From Bin127 sp965221625 (GTDB lineage Bacteria; Chloroflexota; Dehalococcoidia; Lucifugimonadales; Lucifugimonadaceae), in NCBI GenBank assembly GCA_965221625.1, contig OZ244903.1:1178001-1242000 (forward strand): DNA of 64,000 nt. The letters are read 5' to 3'. The notes beneath the pieces were generated by a model. The model saw only the letters and a program-made list of their open reading frames with translations. It was not told the DNA's origin and searched no databases. This document shows positions 1-7,041 of this stretch, one piece after another (the stretch's first letter is position 1; each line of letters begins with the position of its first letter). Position numbers and translations under genes: made by a program.

Positions 1-1556
1 GGATCAGGGAATGCGTCTTCGAGAACGCCGAAGATGGCGTGAGGGTCCGGATAGTCGGGGATTTCGTAAAACCCCACGAAGTTCCATTCACCATCGCCCA
101 AAGAGTTCAAGAACCTTGAACCAATCATCGGGGTGTAGACAGCGTTGACTCCCAAGGTCTCGGTCCATTGCTGGCCCAGAATCGATAGCTCCTCCTCGAA
201 ATAACCGAAAATGTCCGCAATCAAGTTCAACGGCTCTTCCCAGTCTGCGTATTGCGAGTCTCCTAGATCCCGCATTGCCGCATCGAGGTCGCGCTCCAAA
301 GGTTCGATCGTGGTTTCATACGGTAGGAACCCGGGCGGTGAAATTCCGTGGGCCGCTGAGATATTGATTATTTCCGGCGGGGCAAGGTCTGTCCGGTCAA
401 TCGATCTCGCGAGTGCCCTCCTGAAGCTGACGTCGTCTAATGGTTCCGACGCGATATTGAGAAGCATGAAAGAAGTCGCAGGCGGGTTTTCGATCAATTG
501 GTACTTCGTTAAGGCAGATTCGTCATCCGCAGCGAATGCCATGTCGATTACTTCGTTCGCGAACGATTCAGCTTCGAAGTCGCCCGTGAAGTCGTCCGAG
601 AGATCGTGGATCAACACAACCCCGTCGAGGTAGGTAGGTCCCTCGTGGAAGTGTTCGTTGCGAGTCATCACCACTGGACCGAAGTAATGGCGGAAGTGTG
701 CGATCTTGAACGGACCAGTGCCGACGGGTAGTTGCTCCGACGAAGCGATCCGAGGCGTAACGTCGTCGATTGCAACCGCTGCCCAATCGACACCCCAATT
801 TTCGACGTTTTCGGGCTTCAGAACCGATGCAACGGGGTCGGCGAGAAGCGCAAGAAAGTGAGATTTCGGTTCAGCGAGCGTTATCCTCAGAACCCGGTCG
901 TCGATCGCTTCAACCCCCGAGAGTTCAGCGGTGCTTCCGTCGATCACTTCCGAGGCCCGTTCAATGTCTCCCAACACGATTGCTGCCCGGTTCGAACGAG
1001 TTTTGGGGTTGAGCGCACGCTCCCAACTCCACTTGAAGTCGGCTGCGGTGACCGGGGTTCCGTCGCTGAACTTCAGGTCTTTCTTGAGAGTGAACTCATA
1101 GGTCGTGCCATCGTCAGCTACGGTGTAACTCTCAGCAAGGTCTGGTTGGAAAGCAACCGCAGAGTCGTCAACGATCTTCGTCAACCCCGAGAAAACCTCG
1201 GATATTAACCACTGCGAATTTAGGTTCTCCCCCGACAATCCGTCGCCAATGACAGGATCGGGCGTGATGGTGTTTCCCGTGTTCAAAACGAACACACCTC
1301 CGCGTTTGGCACCCGGCGGATAGGCGATCCCATCCGACGGGTCAACTTCGTTCACTGCCTCATCCGGATCAACGAATTCGAATGCCGGCAACTCTTCGGC
1401 TTCCAGCGTCGGTTCAGAATCGACAGACTGCCCGGCGGCGGGCGCGACCTCGATCGACTCGTCTATATTTGGAGATGCAATCGACGTATTGATTGTGCAC
1501 GATGCTAACCCTGAGGCGAAAACTAGCAATAGAAATATGGCGATTTTGTACAGCAT
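1..1556 (-). CDS. ABC transporter family-5 solute-binding lipoprotein, 3' end outside window
   Basis: This is an extracytoplasmic peptide/nickel/opine-type binding protein (SBP family 5). The leftward frame starts at ATG 1556, where a short hydrophobic segment ends in a lipobox (LASC), and it runs off the window edge without a stop after about 518 codons. It is a close paralog of the next gene (1620-3470). Shared blocks include EELPAFEFVDPDEA after the signal region, PSDGIAYPPGAKRGG, and PDPVI followed by LISEVFSGLTKIVDDS. The two genes are tandem, 63 bp apart, and point the same way. No permease or ATPase lies beside them, so the membrane partner is either past the left edge or shared with another locus. 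The substrate cannot be read from the sequence. Function at family level is secure. Confidence 0.85.
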   Translation of the reverse strand, partial: MLYKIAIFLLLVFASGLASCTINTSIASPNIDESIEVAPAAGQSVDSEPTLEAEELPAFEFVDPDEAVNEVDPSDGIAYPPGAKRGGVFVLNTGNTITPDPVIGDGLSGENLNSQWLISEVFSGLTKIVDDSAVAFQPDLAESYTVADDGTTYEFTLKKDLKFSDGTPVTAADFKWSWERALNPKTRSNRAAIVLGDIERASEVIDGSTAELSGVEAIDDRVLRITLAEPKSHFLALLADPVASVLKPENVENWGVDWAAVAIDDVTPRIASSEQLPVGTGPFKIAHFRHYFGPVVMTRNEHFHEGPTYLDGVVLIHDLSDDFTGDFEAESFANEVIDMAFAADDESALTKYQLIENPPATSFMLLNIASEPLDDVSFRRALARSIDRTDLAPPEIINISAAHGISPPGFLPYETTIEPLERDLDAAMRDLGDSQYADWEEPLNLIADIFGYFEEELSILGQQWTETLGVNAVYTPMIGSRFLNSLGDGEWNFVGFYEIPDYPDPHAIFGVLEDAFPD

Positions 1557-1619
1557 GGCTCTAAGGAGAACCGTATCTCACTGGTGTTGAGCGGATATCT
1601 TGAGCGTCGACTGGTGTGT

Positions 1620-3470
1620 TTACGGTAACGGCAACACCCGGTCTGGTGCCGTCTCATCGAACCAAACGTCCTTGAACTTCGATCCGCCGTACTTCGGCCA
1701 GTGGAAGCCGTTCACCCAAGATTGAAAACCGTATGACGACTCGCCTGACCACCACCGCACCGGCAAAACGATCGCTTCGTCGATCAAATGTTGTTCCAAC
1801 TCTACGTACTTCCTGCGCCTTTGCACCTCATCCTGCTCCGACGAAGCATCCCTGAACATCGCCATCACCTCGGCAATCTCAGGCGACGCATCGGGGTCAA
1901 GGAACGCCGAGTCCAAAAATCTGAAGATGGCGTACGGATCCGGGAATTCGGGTTGGATGGCGAAAGCCATCATCTGCCATTCGTTGTTGGCTACGGTGTT
2001 CAAGTAGCGGTCGGTCAATTGAGGCGTGTAGCGAGAGCGGATGCCTAACGTGTCCAACCAATGTAGTCCCAACGTTCCAAAATGGTCTTCGAAGAAACCG
2101 ACCGAATTCGTGGCTAATTCGATTACGCCATCCCAATCGGCGTGACGAGACTTGCTTAACAGCAGTCTTGCGCGTTCTGGATCGAAATCGATAACTTCGA
2201 TGCCCGCGTCAAAGTTCGAGAATCCCTGAGGCGTGATCCCGTATGCAGGGGAAATGCTCGCCGCTCCGGGGAATGCGAAATCAATTCGATCTATCGCCGC
2301 CGCGAGGGACTTTCTGAAGTCGGGGTCATCAAAAGGTTCCAAACTGACATTCAAGACGAGGAAAGACGTCCTCGGCGATTGGACGACAGGTCTGCGAGTA
2401 GCGCGCACTGCTTCATCGGCGAAAAACGACATGTCGAGTTGCTCATTGACGAACGCCGCAACTTCTTGTTGTTCCCAATCTGGCCCTAAGTGGTCGTAGA
2501 CGCCCACAACACCATCAAGGTATGGTGGCCGTTCGTGGTAGTTTTCGTTCCTCACAAGAACGAACGGACCATATAGAAAGTTGAGGTCCTCTAGCCTGAA
2601 CGGACCGGTCCCAATGGGTAGAGCACTGGCATCAGCGATACGCGGCGTAGCGTCCTCGAACTCCACAGCCGCCCAATCAATGCCCCAGTTTACGACGTTG
2701 TCTTTTTTCAAAACTGAAGCGACCGGATCGGCCAGTAACGCGAGAAAATGAGCCGTCGGTTCCGACAATGAGACCGTCAGGACCCGGTCATCGACCGCTT
2801 CCACGCCAGACAACTCGGACGTTTCACCTTCAACGATCGCTGCGGCACCTTGAATGGCACCCAAAACGTCAAACGCGCGTACCGATCGAGTGGCGGGGTT
2901 GAGTGCCCGTTCCCAGCTCCACTTGAAGTCCGCAGCGGTTACTGGACTCCCGTCGCTGAATTTGAGGTCCTTATTGAGCGTGAACTCATACATCCTGCCC
3001 TGTTCACTGACTGAGAGACTCTCCGCAAGATCTGGTTGAATGACGTCAGGAGATTCGGCGGCAATCTTCGTCAAACCTGAGAAGATTTCTGAAAGCAACC
3101 AATGAGCATTGGCGTCTCTGCCGGAAGAATCGCGGCTGATTACCGGGTCTGGCACGATTGCGTTGCCGGTCGAGATTGTGAAAACCCCGCCGTGCTTAGC
3201 ACCTGGCGGGAAGGCGATGCCATCCGACGGGTCATCCGCTTGGGATGCCTCATCCGGATCGACGGCTTCGAATGCCGGCAACTCTTCGGTATCCAGCGTC
3301 GGTTCAGATTCGACAGGCTGCTCAATGGCAGGTGTCATCGTCGGGATGACCGCCGGTTGATCCGACGTACACGCGATGAACGCAACGGAAGCGACGACTA
3401 ACGCGAGGACGACGGTTGCCAGGCGTGGCATGCGAAGTGCATGAGTTTGTAGGAACATAGATGCAGGCAT
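1620..3470 (-). CDS. ABC transporter family-5 solute-binding lipoprotein
   Basis: 616-residue binding protein of the OppA/DppA family, predicted to be lipid-anchored outside the membrane and to deliver a peptide-like or similar solute to an ABC importer. The N-terminus is basic, then hydrophobic, and ends in a lipobox (FIAC), followed by a Pro/Glu/Thr-rich linker. The family core is clear: LLSEIFSGLTKI, then LKFSDGSPVTAADFKWSWER, the classic substrate-cleft entry segment, and a C-terminal FQSWVNGFHWPKYG block. Methionines at residues 5 and 14 are alternative starts that would still leave a usable signal peptide, and no good ribosome site separates them. It is divergent from the TIM-barrel gene at 3512. 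It is a tandem duplicate of the partial gene to its left. Confidence 0.88.
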   Translation of the reverse strand: MPASMFLQTHALRMPRLATVVLALVVASVAFIACTSDQPAVIPTMTPAIEQPVESEPTLDTEELPAFEAVDPDEASQADDPSDGIAFPPGAKHGGVFTISTGNAIVPDPVISRDSSGRDANAHWLLSEIFSGLTKIAAESPDVIQPDLAESLSVSEQGRMYEFTLNKDLKFSDGSPVTAADFKWSWERALNPATRSVRAFDVLGAIQGAAAIVEGETSELSGVEAVDDRVLTVSLSEPTAHFLALLADPVASVLKKDNVVNWGIDWAAVEFEDATPRIADASALPIGTGPFRLEDLNFLYGPFVLVRNENYHERPPYLDGVVGVYDHLGPDWEQQEVAAFVNEQLDMSFFADEAVRATRRPVVQSPRTSFLVLNVSLEPFDDPDFRKSLAAAIDRIDFAFPGAASISPAYGITPQGFSNFDAGIEVIDFDPERARLLLSKSRHADWDGVIELATNSVGFFEDHFGTLGLHWLDTLGIRSRYTPQLTDRYLNTVANNEWQMMAFAIQPEFPDPYAIFRFLDSAFLDPDASPEIAEVMAMFRDASSEQDEVQRRRKYVELEQHLIDEAIVLPVRWWSGESSYGFQSWVNGFHWPKYGGSKFKDVWFDETAPDRVLPLP

Positions 3471-3511
3471 ATCAAATGGTTTGATAGTTCAGTCTAGAGA
3501 GAGGCGACCCG

Positions 3512-4351
3512 ATGATCAAGTTGAGTTTGCAGTCGTTGTGCTACCGCGATACGTTCAATCGCGGGGACATCGATCTGTTTGGGATGATCGACAAGGCCTA
3601 CGAATATCGGTTGGACGGCATCGATATCCACTTCGCACACTTCGCATCGACGAGCCGAGAGTATCTCGAGCAAGTGCGGATGGCGTGCCACGAGCGCGGG
3701 TTGCACATCTGCTACATCGGCGTATCGAACAACTTCGGAATGGTGGGCGAAGCGCAACGAGAGCAGATCGACAACATGAAGAAGTGGATCGACGTCGCGG
3801 CAACGATGGGCATCCAGATGGTGCGCTCGTTCGGCGGTTGGATACCGGAAGACGAGACTGAGGAATCGGTGTGGCCGCGCATCGTCGGTGCCACGAGTGA
3901 GGTCGCCGAGTACGGTGCTTCCAAAGGTGTCGTCGTCGGACTACACAATCACAACCACGGATGTGCCCCGGCGACTGGCGATCAGGTTTTGAAGATTCTC
4001 GACGAGGTCAATCACCCTTACTACTCGCACATCTTGGACACGGGTCAATATCGAGGTTCGCCCGGCGCATCGAAGGGCGAGCGCGGCGTCGAAGGCACTG
4101 AGCACAACTTCTACGGCTCAATCGCGGCGTCGGCACCGCGTGCAGTCCACGTGCGCGCCAAGATCTACCGCATCGCCAGCGGGACCGAGGCTTGGCTCGA
4201 CTACGACCGCATCATGCCGATCATCAAGTCGGTCGGCTTCAACGGATGGATGTCCGTCGTGTTCGAAGGACAAGACGAGATGGACGAAGTCGACGCCGTG
4301 CCGTTGGCGGCCAACTTCCTGCGCCGCAAGCTAGCTCAATACGGCATGTAG
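3512..4351 (+). CDS. Sugar phosphate isomerase/epimerase-like TIM-barrel protein
   Basis: 279-residue protein of the xylose isomerase-like TIM-barrel (AP endonuclease family 2) superfamily. These enzymes typically isomerise or epimerise sugars and related polyols using a divalent metal. Visible signatures are LDGIDIHFAHF near the N-terminus, GLHNHNHGC in mid-barrel, SHILDTGQYRG with a likely metal-binding Asp, AVHVRAK, and a C-terminal VVFEGQDE with a candidate catalytic Glu. A purine-rich GAGAGAGG ribosome site sits just upstream of the ATG. The gene is divergent from the binding protein at 3470, and its last 16 bases overlap the convergent DUF2442 gene. The nearby enolase-superfamily, SDR and ABC genes suggest carbohydrate or polyol catabolism. 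The exact substrate is unknown. Confidence 0.8.
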   Translation: MIKLSLQSLCYRDTFNRGDIDLFGMIDKAYEYRLDGIDIHFAHFASTSREYLEQVRMACHERGLHICYIGVSNNFGMVGEAQREQIDNMKKWIDVAATMGIQMVRSFGGWIPEDETEESVWPRIVGATSEVAEYGASKGVVVGLHNHNHGCAPATGDQVLKILDEVNHPYYSHILDTGQYRGSPGASKGERGVEGTEHNFYGSIAASAPRAVHVRAKIYRIASGTEAWLDYDRIMPIIKSVGFNGWMSVVFEGQDEMDEVDAVPLAANFLRRKLAQYGM

Positions 4352-4626
4352 CGCAGTCGGGGCATCAATTCCTCGACCGTTACGCCGGTCAAGCGCATGA
4401 ATAGCGCGTCGGCGCACAACTCGATCTGGTCGCCCCAAGCGATCGCTCGGTAGTCGGGTATCGATACGGAGTTGAAGAACTCGTCTTCGTCCCAAGCTTT
4501 GAAGACTCCGTTCCCGGCGTGCTCAGATAGATCGATCTCGCCTTGAGAACCGTCAGCAAACTCGATCCAGATGCGATACATCCCCCGAGCTTCGACGGAT
4601 ATAGGAGTGGTGTCCAGAGTCGTCAT
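4336..4626 (-). CDS. DUF2442 domain protein
   Basis: 96-residue protein matching the DUF2442 pattern: an N-terminal beta hairpin ending in FADGSQGEIDLSEH, then GVFKAWDEDEFFNSVSI and YRAIAWGDQIELCADALF. DUF2442 proteins are small, often sit beside DUF4160 or toxin-antitoxin-like genes, and have no settled biochemical role. No DUF4160 partner is visible here. It is the last gene of a leftward run of small proteins (5969-4336), and its 3' end overlaps the TIM-barrel gene tail-to-tail by 16 bases. No strong ribosome site precedes the ATG. Confidence 0.75.
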   Translation of the reverse strand: MTTLDTTPISVEARGMYRIWIEFADGSQGEIDLSEHAGNGVFKAWDEDEFFNSVSIPDYRAIAWGDQIELCADALFMRLTGVTVEELMPRLRYMPY

Positions 4627-4656
4627 GGGTGATTGAGTGCCTTATCGAACGTGTAC

Positions 4657-4896
4657 TCAGAGCGCGTGAAGCCAGATGCGCGGATGCAGCAGCCTGAAGA
4701 CCTCAGCACCCGGCACGCGTGCCTTGAAGCGAGTTAACACCTCGAGCTCACAAAAACCATATTCATATTGGCACGTGTTGGAATCGATGGCGAAGAGTAG
4801 TCCGTCGTCGTCATCGGTGAGTGTGGGCTTGATTGACGCGTTGTAGTGCCGCATGGCGTTGACCCGAGTGGTATTGGTTTCCGCTAGGATTCCCAT
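4657..4896 (-). CDS. Small paralogous protein, copy A (unknown function)
   Basis: 79-residue protein of unknown function. It shares a clear core with two neighbours, copies B and C: TRVNAMRHYNASIKPTLTDD, DGLLFAIDS and a C-terminal LHPRIWLHAL. The middle has diverged: CQYEYGFCELEVLTRFKARV replaces the EYEKGTDELEVADSLANRM type of copy B. The N-terminus (MGILAETNT) also differs. DNA identity to copy B is highest over about 70 bp around 4802-4870, which suggests recent duplication or gene conversion. It lies immediately downstream of the aspartic protease on the same strand. I do not recognise a named family. Confidence 0.65.
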   Translation of the reverse strand: MGILAETNTTRVNAMRHYNASIKPTLTDDDDGLLFAIDSNTCQYEYGFCELEVLTRFKARVPGAEVFRLLHPRIWLHAL

Positions 4897-4955
4897 GGGA
4901 CTTCGAATTGGGGTCGATCAGTTCGGTTCGCTGAGCTTGCGACTTGGATGAGTCG

Positions 4956-5336
4956 TCAAACGATCCGTTGGTAGCGGATATCGCCGTTCTCAATCACGTT
5001 CATAGTGATCTGAGCTTCCTTCAACATTGATAAACCGAGGAGTGGGGTTTCGCCTAATGCGGTGACGGGTACTCTGAAAATGCGGTCCGCGAAGAAGAAT
5101 TCGCCAACATAGAAACCAGCCCTCAAGTCCGAACCGTCCGCTAACTCCAGCACGTGAGAGAATCCATATGGTAGCTCCAGTTCATCGATTTCCGTGCGGG
5201 GCAACGACATCCAGCCGCTGAATCCCGTGTCGAGCATCGCTTCATAGGTTCTGGTCTCTCCGGAGTTGGAGATTGCTTCGATTGGTGAGATCGGTATGAG
5301 GAAGCGACCGATCGTTTGGATTTCGCCAATTTTCAT
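4956..5336 (-). CDS. Retropepsin-like (clan AA) aspartic protease
   Basis: 126-residue single-lobe aspartic protease. The catalytic motif is LDTGFSG (Asp36-Thr37-Gly38), followed by the flap-like region and a C-terminal LLGLSML, the hydrophobic-hydrophobic-Gly element of retroviral-type proteases. Enzymes of this size act as homodimers in the known family. No signal peptide or membrane segment is seen. The start is set at ATG 5336 because it overlaps the TGA of upstream copy B as ATGA, a sign of translational coupling; an earlier in-frame start at 5372 would overlap copy B by 40 bases. The coupling suggests that the small protein is a substrate, inhibitor or regulator of the protease, which is inference. 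Confidence 0.8.
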   Translation of the reverse strand: MKIGEIQTIGRFLIPISPIEAISNSGETRTYEAMLDTGFSGWMSLPRTEIDELELPYGFSHVLELADGSDLRAGFYVGEFFFADRIFRVPVTALGETPLLGLSMLKEAQITMNVIENGDIRYQRIV

Positions 5337-5593
5337 CGTTTGAGTCCACCCCCGCCAATTGAGTGAACCCATATGCGTGGATGTACGAGCATGAAAATAT
5401 CTGCGTCGGGCATGCGGTTCGCAAGACTGTCGGCGACCTCGAGCTCGTCAGTGCCTTTCTCGTATTCGCCAGTGATGGAGTCGATGGCGAAGAGTAGTCC
5501 GTCGTCGTCATCGGTGAGTATGGGCTTGATTGACGCGTTGTAGTGCCGCATGGCGTTGACCCGAGTGGCTTCGAGTTGCTCTTGGGTTCTCAT
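5333..5593 (-). CDS. Small paralogous protein, copy B, coupled to aspartic protease
   Basis: 86-residue protein with the conserved features RVNAMRHYNASIKPILTDDD, LLFAIDSITGEYEKGTDELE, SLANRMPDADIFMLVHPRIW and a Gly-rich end. ATG 5593 is chosen because TAGGAG lies 8 bases upstream; an in-frame GTG at 5602 touches that ribosome site. Its stop overlaps the protease start by 4 bases. The charged, partly repeated pattern with a conserved HPRIWVHSI end suggests a small folded regulatory protein. No known domain is recognised. Copy C upstream carries nearly the same leader, ribosome site and N-terminus. Confidence 0.7.
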   Translation of the reverse strand: MRTQEQLEATRVNAMRHYNASIKPILTDDDDGLLFAIDSITGEYEKGTDELEVADSLANRMPDADIFMLVHPRIWVHSIGGGGLKR

Positions 5594-5989
5594 GAGGATC
5601 ACTCCTAGCGCGTTTGGTTTAGGTCGAGTTTCGGCTCTGAATCGGATTTCATGGCTTGGGAGTGCTTTTCGCAGCGTTGAATGGCGAAAAATGCGGCGAC
5701 CACTTCGTGTCTGAGGTCAGGAACGGCGTCAATATGGAGTGGACCCAGATGCGGGGATGGACGAGCATGAAGATTTCAGCGTCTGGCATGCGGTTCGCAA
5801 GACGTTCCGCGACATCGAGTTCGTCGGTGCCTTTTTCATATTCGCCAGTTTTGGTGTCGATGGCGAAGAACAATCCGTCGTCGGCATCCGTGAGTGTTGG
5901 CTTGATGGACTCGTTGTAGTGCCGCATGCCATTGACCCTAGTGGCCTCGCGTTGCTCTTGGGTTCTCATGAGGATCACTCCTAGTGCGC
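5363..5989. repeat. Direct duplication of copy B/C genes with their leader
   Basis: About 250 bp at 5363-5613 is repeated at 5739-5989 with many substitutions but the same order: coding region, ribosome site TAGGAG and the leader just upstream. A third, more diverged copy lies at about 4658-4895. A perfect 8-bp inverted repeat (GGTCTAGA at 5992-5999, TCTAGACC at 6024-6031) sits upstream of copy C and could be an operator or a promoter-associated structure. Confidence 0.7.
5649..5969 (-). CDS. Small paralogous protein, copy C with divergent C-terminal tail
   Basis: 106-residue member of the same small-protein family: RVNGMRHYNESIKPTLTDAD, then FFAIDTKTGEYEKGTDELDV, and ERLANRMPDAEIFMLVHPRI. 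After the shared WVHSI block the sequence continues into an unrelated 27-residue tail (LTPFLTSDTKW and onward) where copy B would meet the protease. This is what is expected if the duplication broke off at the end of the gene and the frame ran into foreign sequence. ATG 5969 has the same TAGGAG site as copy B. It is probably expressed, but it lacks its own protease partner. Confidence 0.6.
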   Translation of the reverse strand: MRTQEQREATRVNGMRHYNESIKPTLTDADDGLFFAIDTKTGEYEKGTDELDVAERLANRMPDAEIFMLVHPRIWVHSILTPFLTSDTKWSPHFSPFNAAKSTPKP

Positions 5990-6085
5990 ATGGTCTAGAT
6001 CGAATCGAGGACTTGAATCGGATTCTAGACCGAAGAACTGGGACGCCGAATCGCGGTGACGATAACGCCGGACCGGATTGCCGCG

Positions 6086-6883
6086 TTACTCGCCAGTGAA
6101 TTTGGGATGCCGTTTCGATTTGAAGGCGGCGACGCCTTCGCGGAAGTCGGAACTATCGAAGACTCGGAACTGGAGATTGAACTCTTCGTCGCTCAACGTA
6201 CTGGTGTCGGCGTCGTTCAGCAAGCGACGGATCATGATCTTGTGGTCGCGGGCGGCCAACGGTGCGCCGCGAGCGACTTGAGTGGAAAGTTTAGCGACTG
6301 CGTCATCGAACTCATCGTCGTCGACGAGTTCGCTGATGATGCCGAACCGCATCGCATCTTCGACACCGATGATGCGACCGGAGAGCAGCAAGTACTTGAC
6401 GGCGGGTGCGCCGGCAACGGCTATCATGCGTCGCAACTCGTCCCAACCGGCGGTGAGACCAAGGCGTGCGACTGGCACCCCGAAGCGCGATGACTTAGTC
6501 GCTAAGCGGACGTCGGTCGAGCATGCGAGTTCGAGACCGCCGCCGACGCAGAAGCCTTGGATGGCGGCGATCGTCGGACAGTGCATATGTTCGACGCGTT
6601 CGAGGGCACCTTCGAACGCTTTGGCGTAGTTCGCTGCGGAAGTCGAGTCGGAGCGATGGGCGTCGAAATCCTTGATGTCGGCGCCAGCCGAGAACGCTTC
6701 GCCGCCGGCTCCTCGGAAGACAACGCAGCGGAGTGAATGGTCGCTCTCGAAGCCTCGCAGGATCTCACCGAGTTCGAGCCACATCTCAAAAGAGATTGCG
6801 TTGCGTTGAGACGGACGATCAAAGGTGACTGTCGCAATCGGACCGTCACGCTCAACCAGTATTGGTGGTGAGTTATCGGTCAT
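6086..6883 (-). CDS. Enoyl-CoA hydratase/isomerase (crotonase) family protein
   Basis: 265-residue crotonase-fold enzyme acting on acyl-CoA thioesters in the cytoplasm. Seen: TVTFDRPSQRNAIS, the oxyanion-hole segment EAFSAGADIKDF, and AAIQGFCVGGGLELACSTDV, whose Glu corresponds to the first catalytic Glu of enoyl-CoA hydratase (Glu144 in the rat enzyme). At the place of the second Glu (Glu164, in FGQPE) this protein has FGVPV, so the general acid/base Glu is absent. Classical hydration is therefore uncertain, and isomerase, hydrolase or decarboxylase chemistry is possible. Length is normal for the family. No acyl-CoA dehydrogenase or thiolase gene is adjacent. Confidence 0.85.
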   Translation of the reverse strand: MTDNSPPILVERDGPIATVTFDRPSQRNAISFEMWLELGEILRGFESDHSLRCVVFRGAGGEAFSAGADIKDFDAHRSDSTSAANYAKAFEGALERVEHMHCPTIAAIQGFCVGGGLELACSTDVRLATKSSRFGVPVARLGLTAGWDELRRMIAVAGAPAVKYLLLSGRIIGVEDAMRFGIISELVDDDEFDDAVAKLSTQVARGAPLAARDHKIMIRRLLNDADTSTLSDEEFNLQFRVFDSSDFREGVAAFKSKRHPKFTGE

Positions 6884-6947
6884 TCAGATCTGTTGCCGCG
6901 GAAGGTGAACTCTCTGAAGCGTCGGCAATCAAGGCGCGGACGCGAAA

Positions 6948-6979
6948 CGGGGGCACCACCGATTAAGGTGATGCCCCCG
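6948..6979 (-). terminator. Intrinsic terminator-like hairpin
   Basis: A 13-bp stem (CGGGGGCACCACC with GGTGATGCCCCCG, one G-T mismatch) with a 6-base loop GATTAA lies about 60 bp downstream of the binding-protein gene 7042-8955. Read leftward, the stem is followed by only TTT, so the U-tract is weak. Confidence 0.55.
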
Positions 6980-7041
6980 CAATTCTACGCCGATGATCTC
7001 GACGGCTGTGTCGAGAGGCTTCGCTACGTCCTATTGGGCCT

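Noticed and set aside
5363..5989. Insertion sequence as source of the duplicated small genes
   Set aside because: No transposase, terminal inverted repeats or target duplications are visible.
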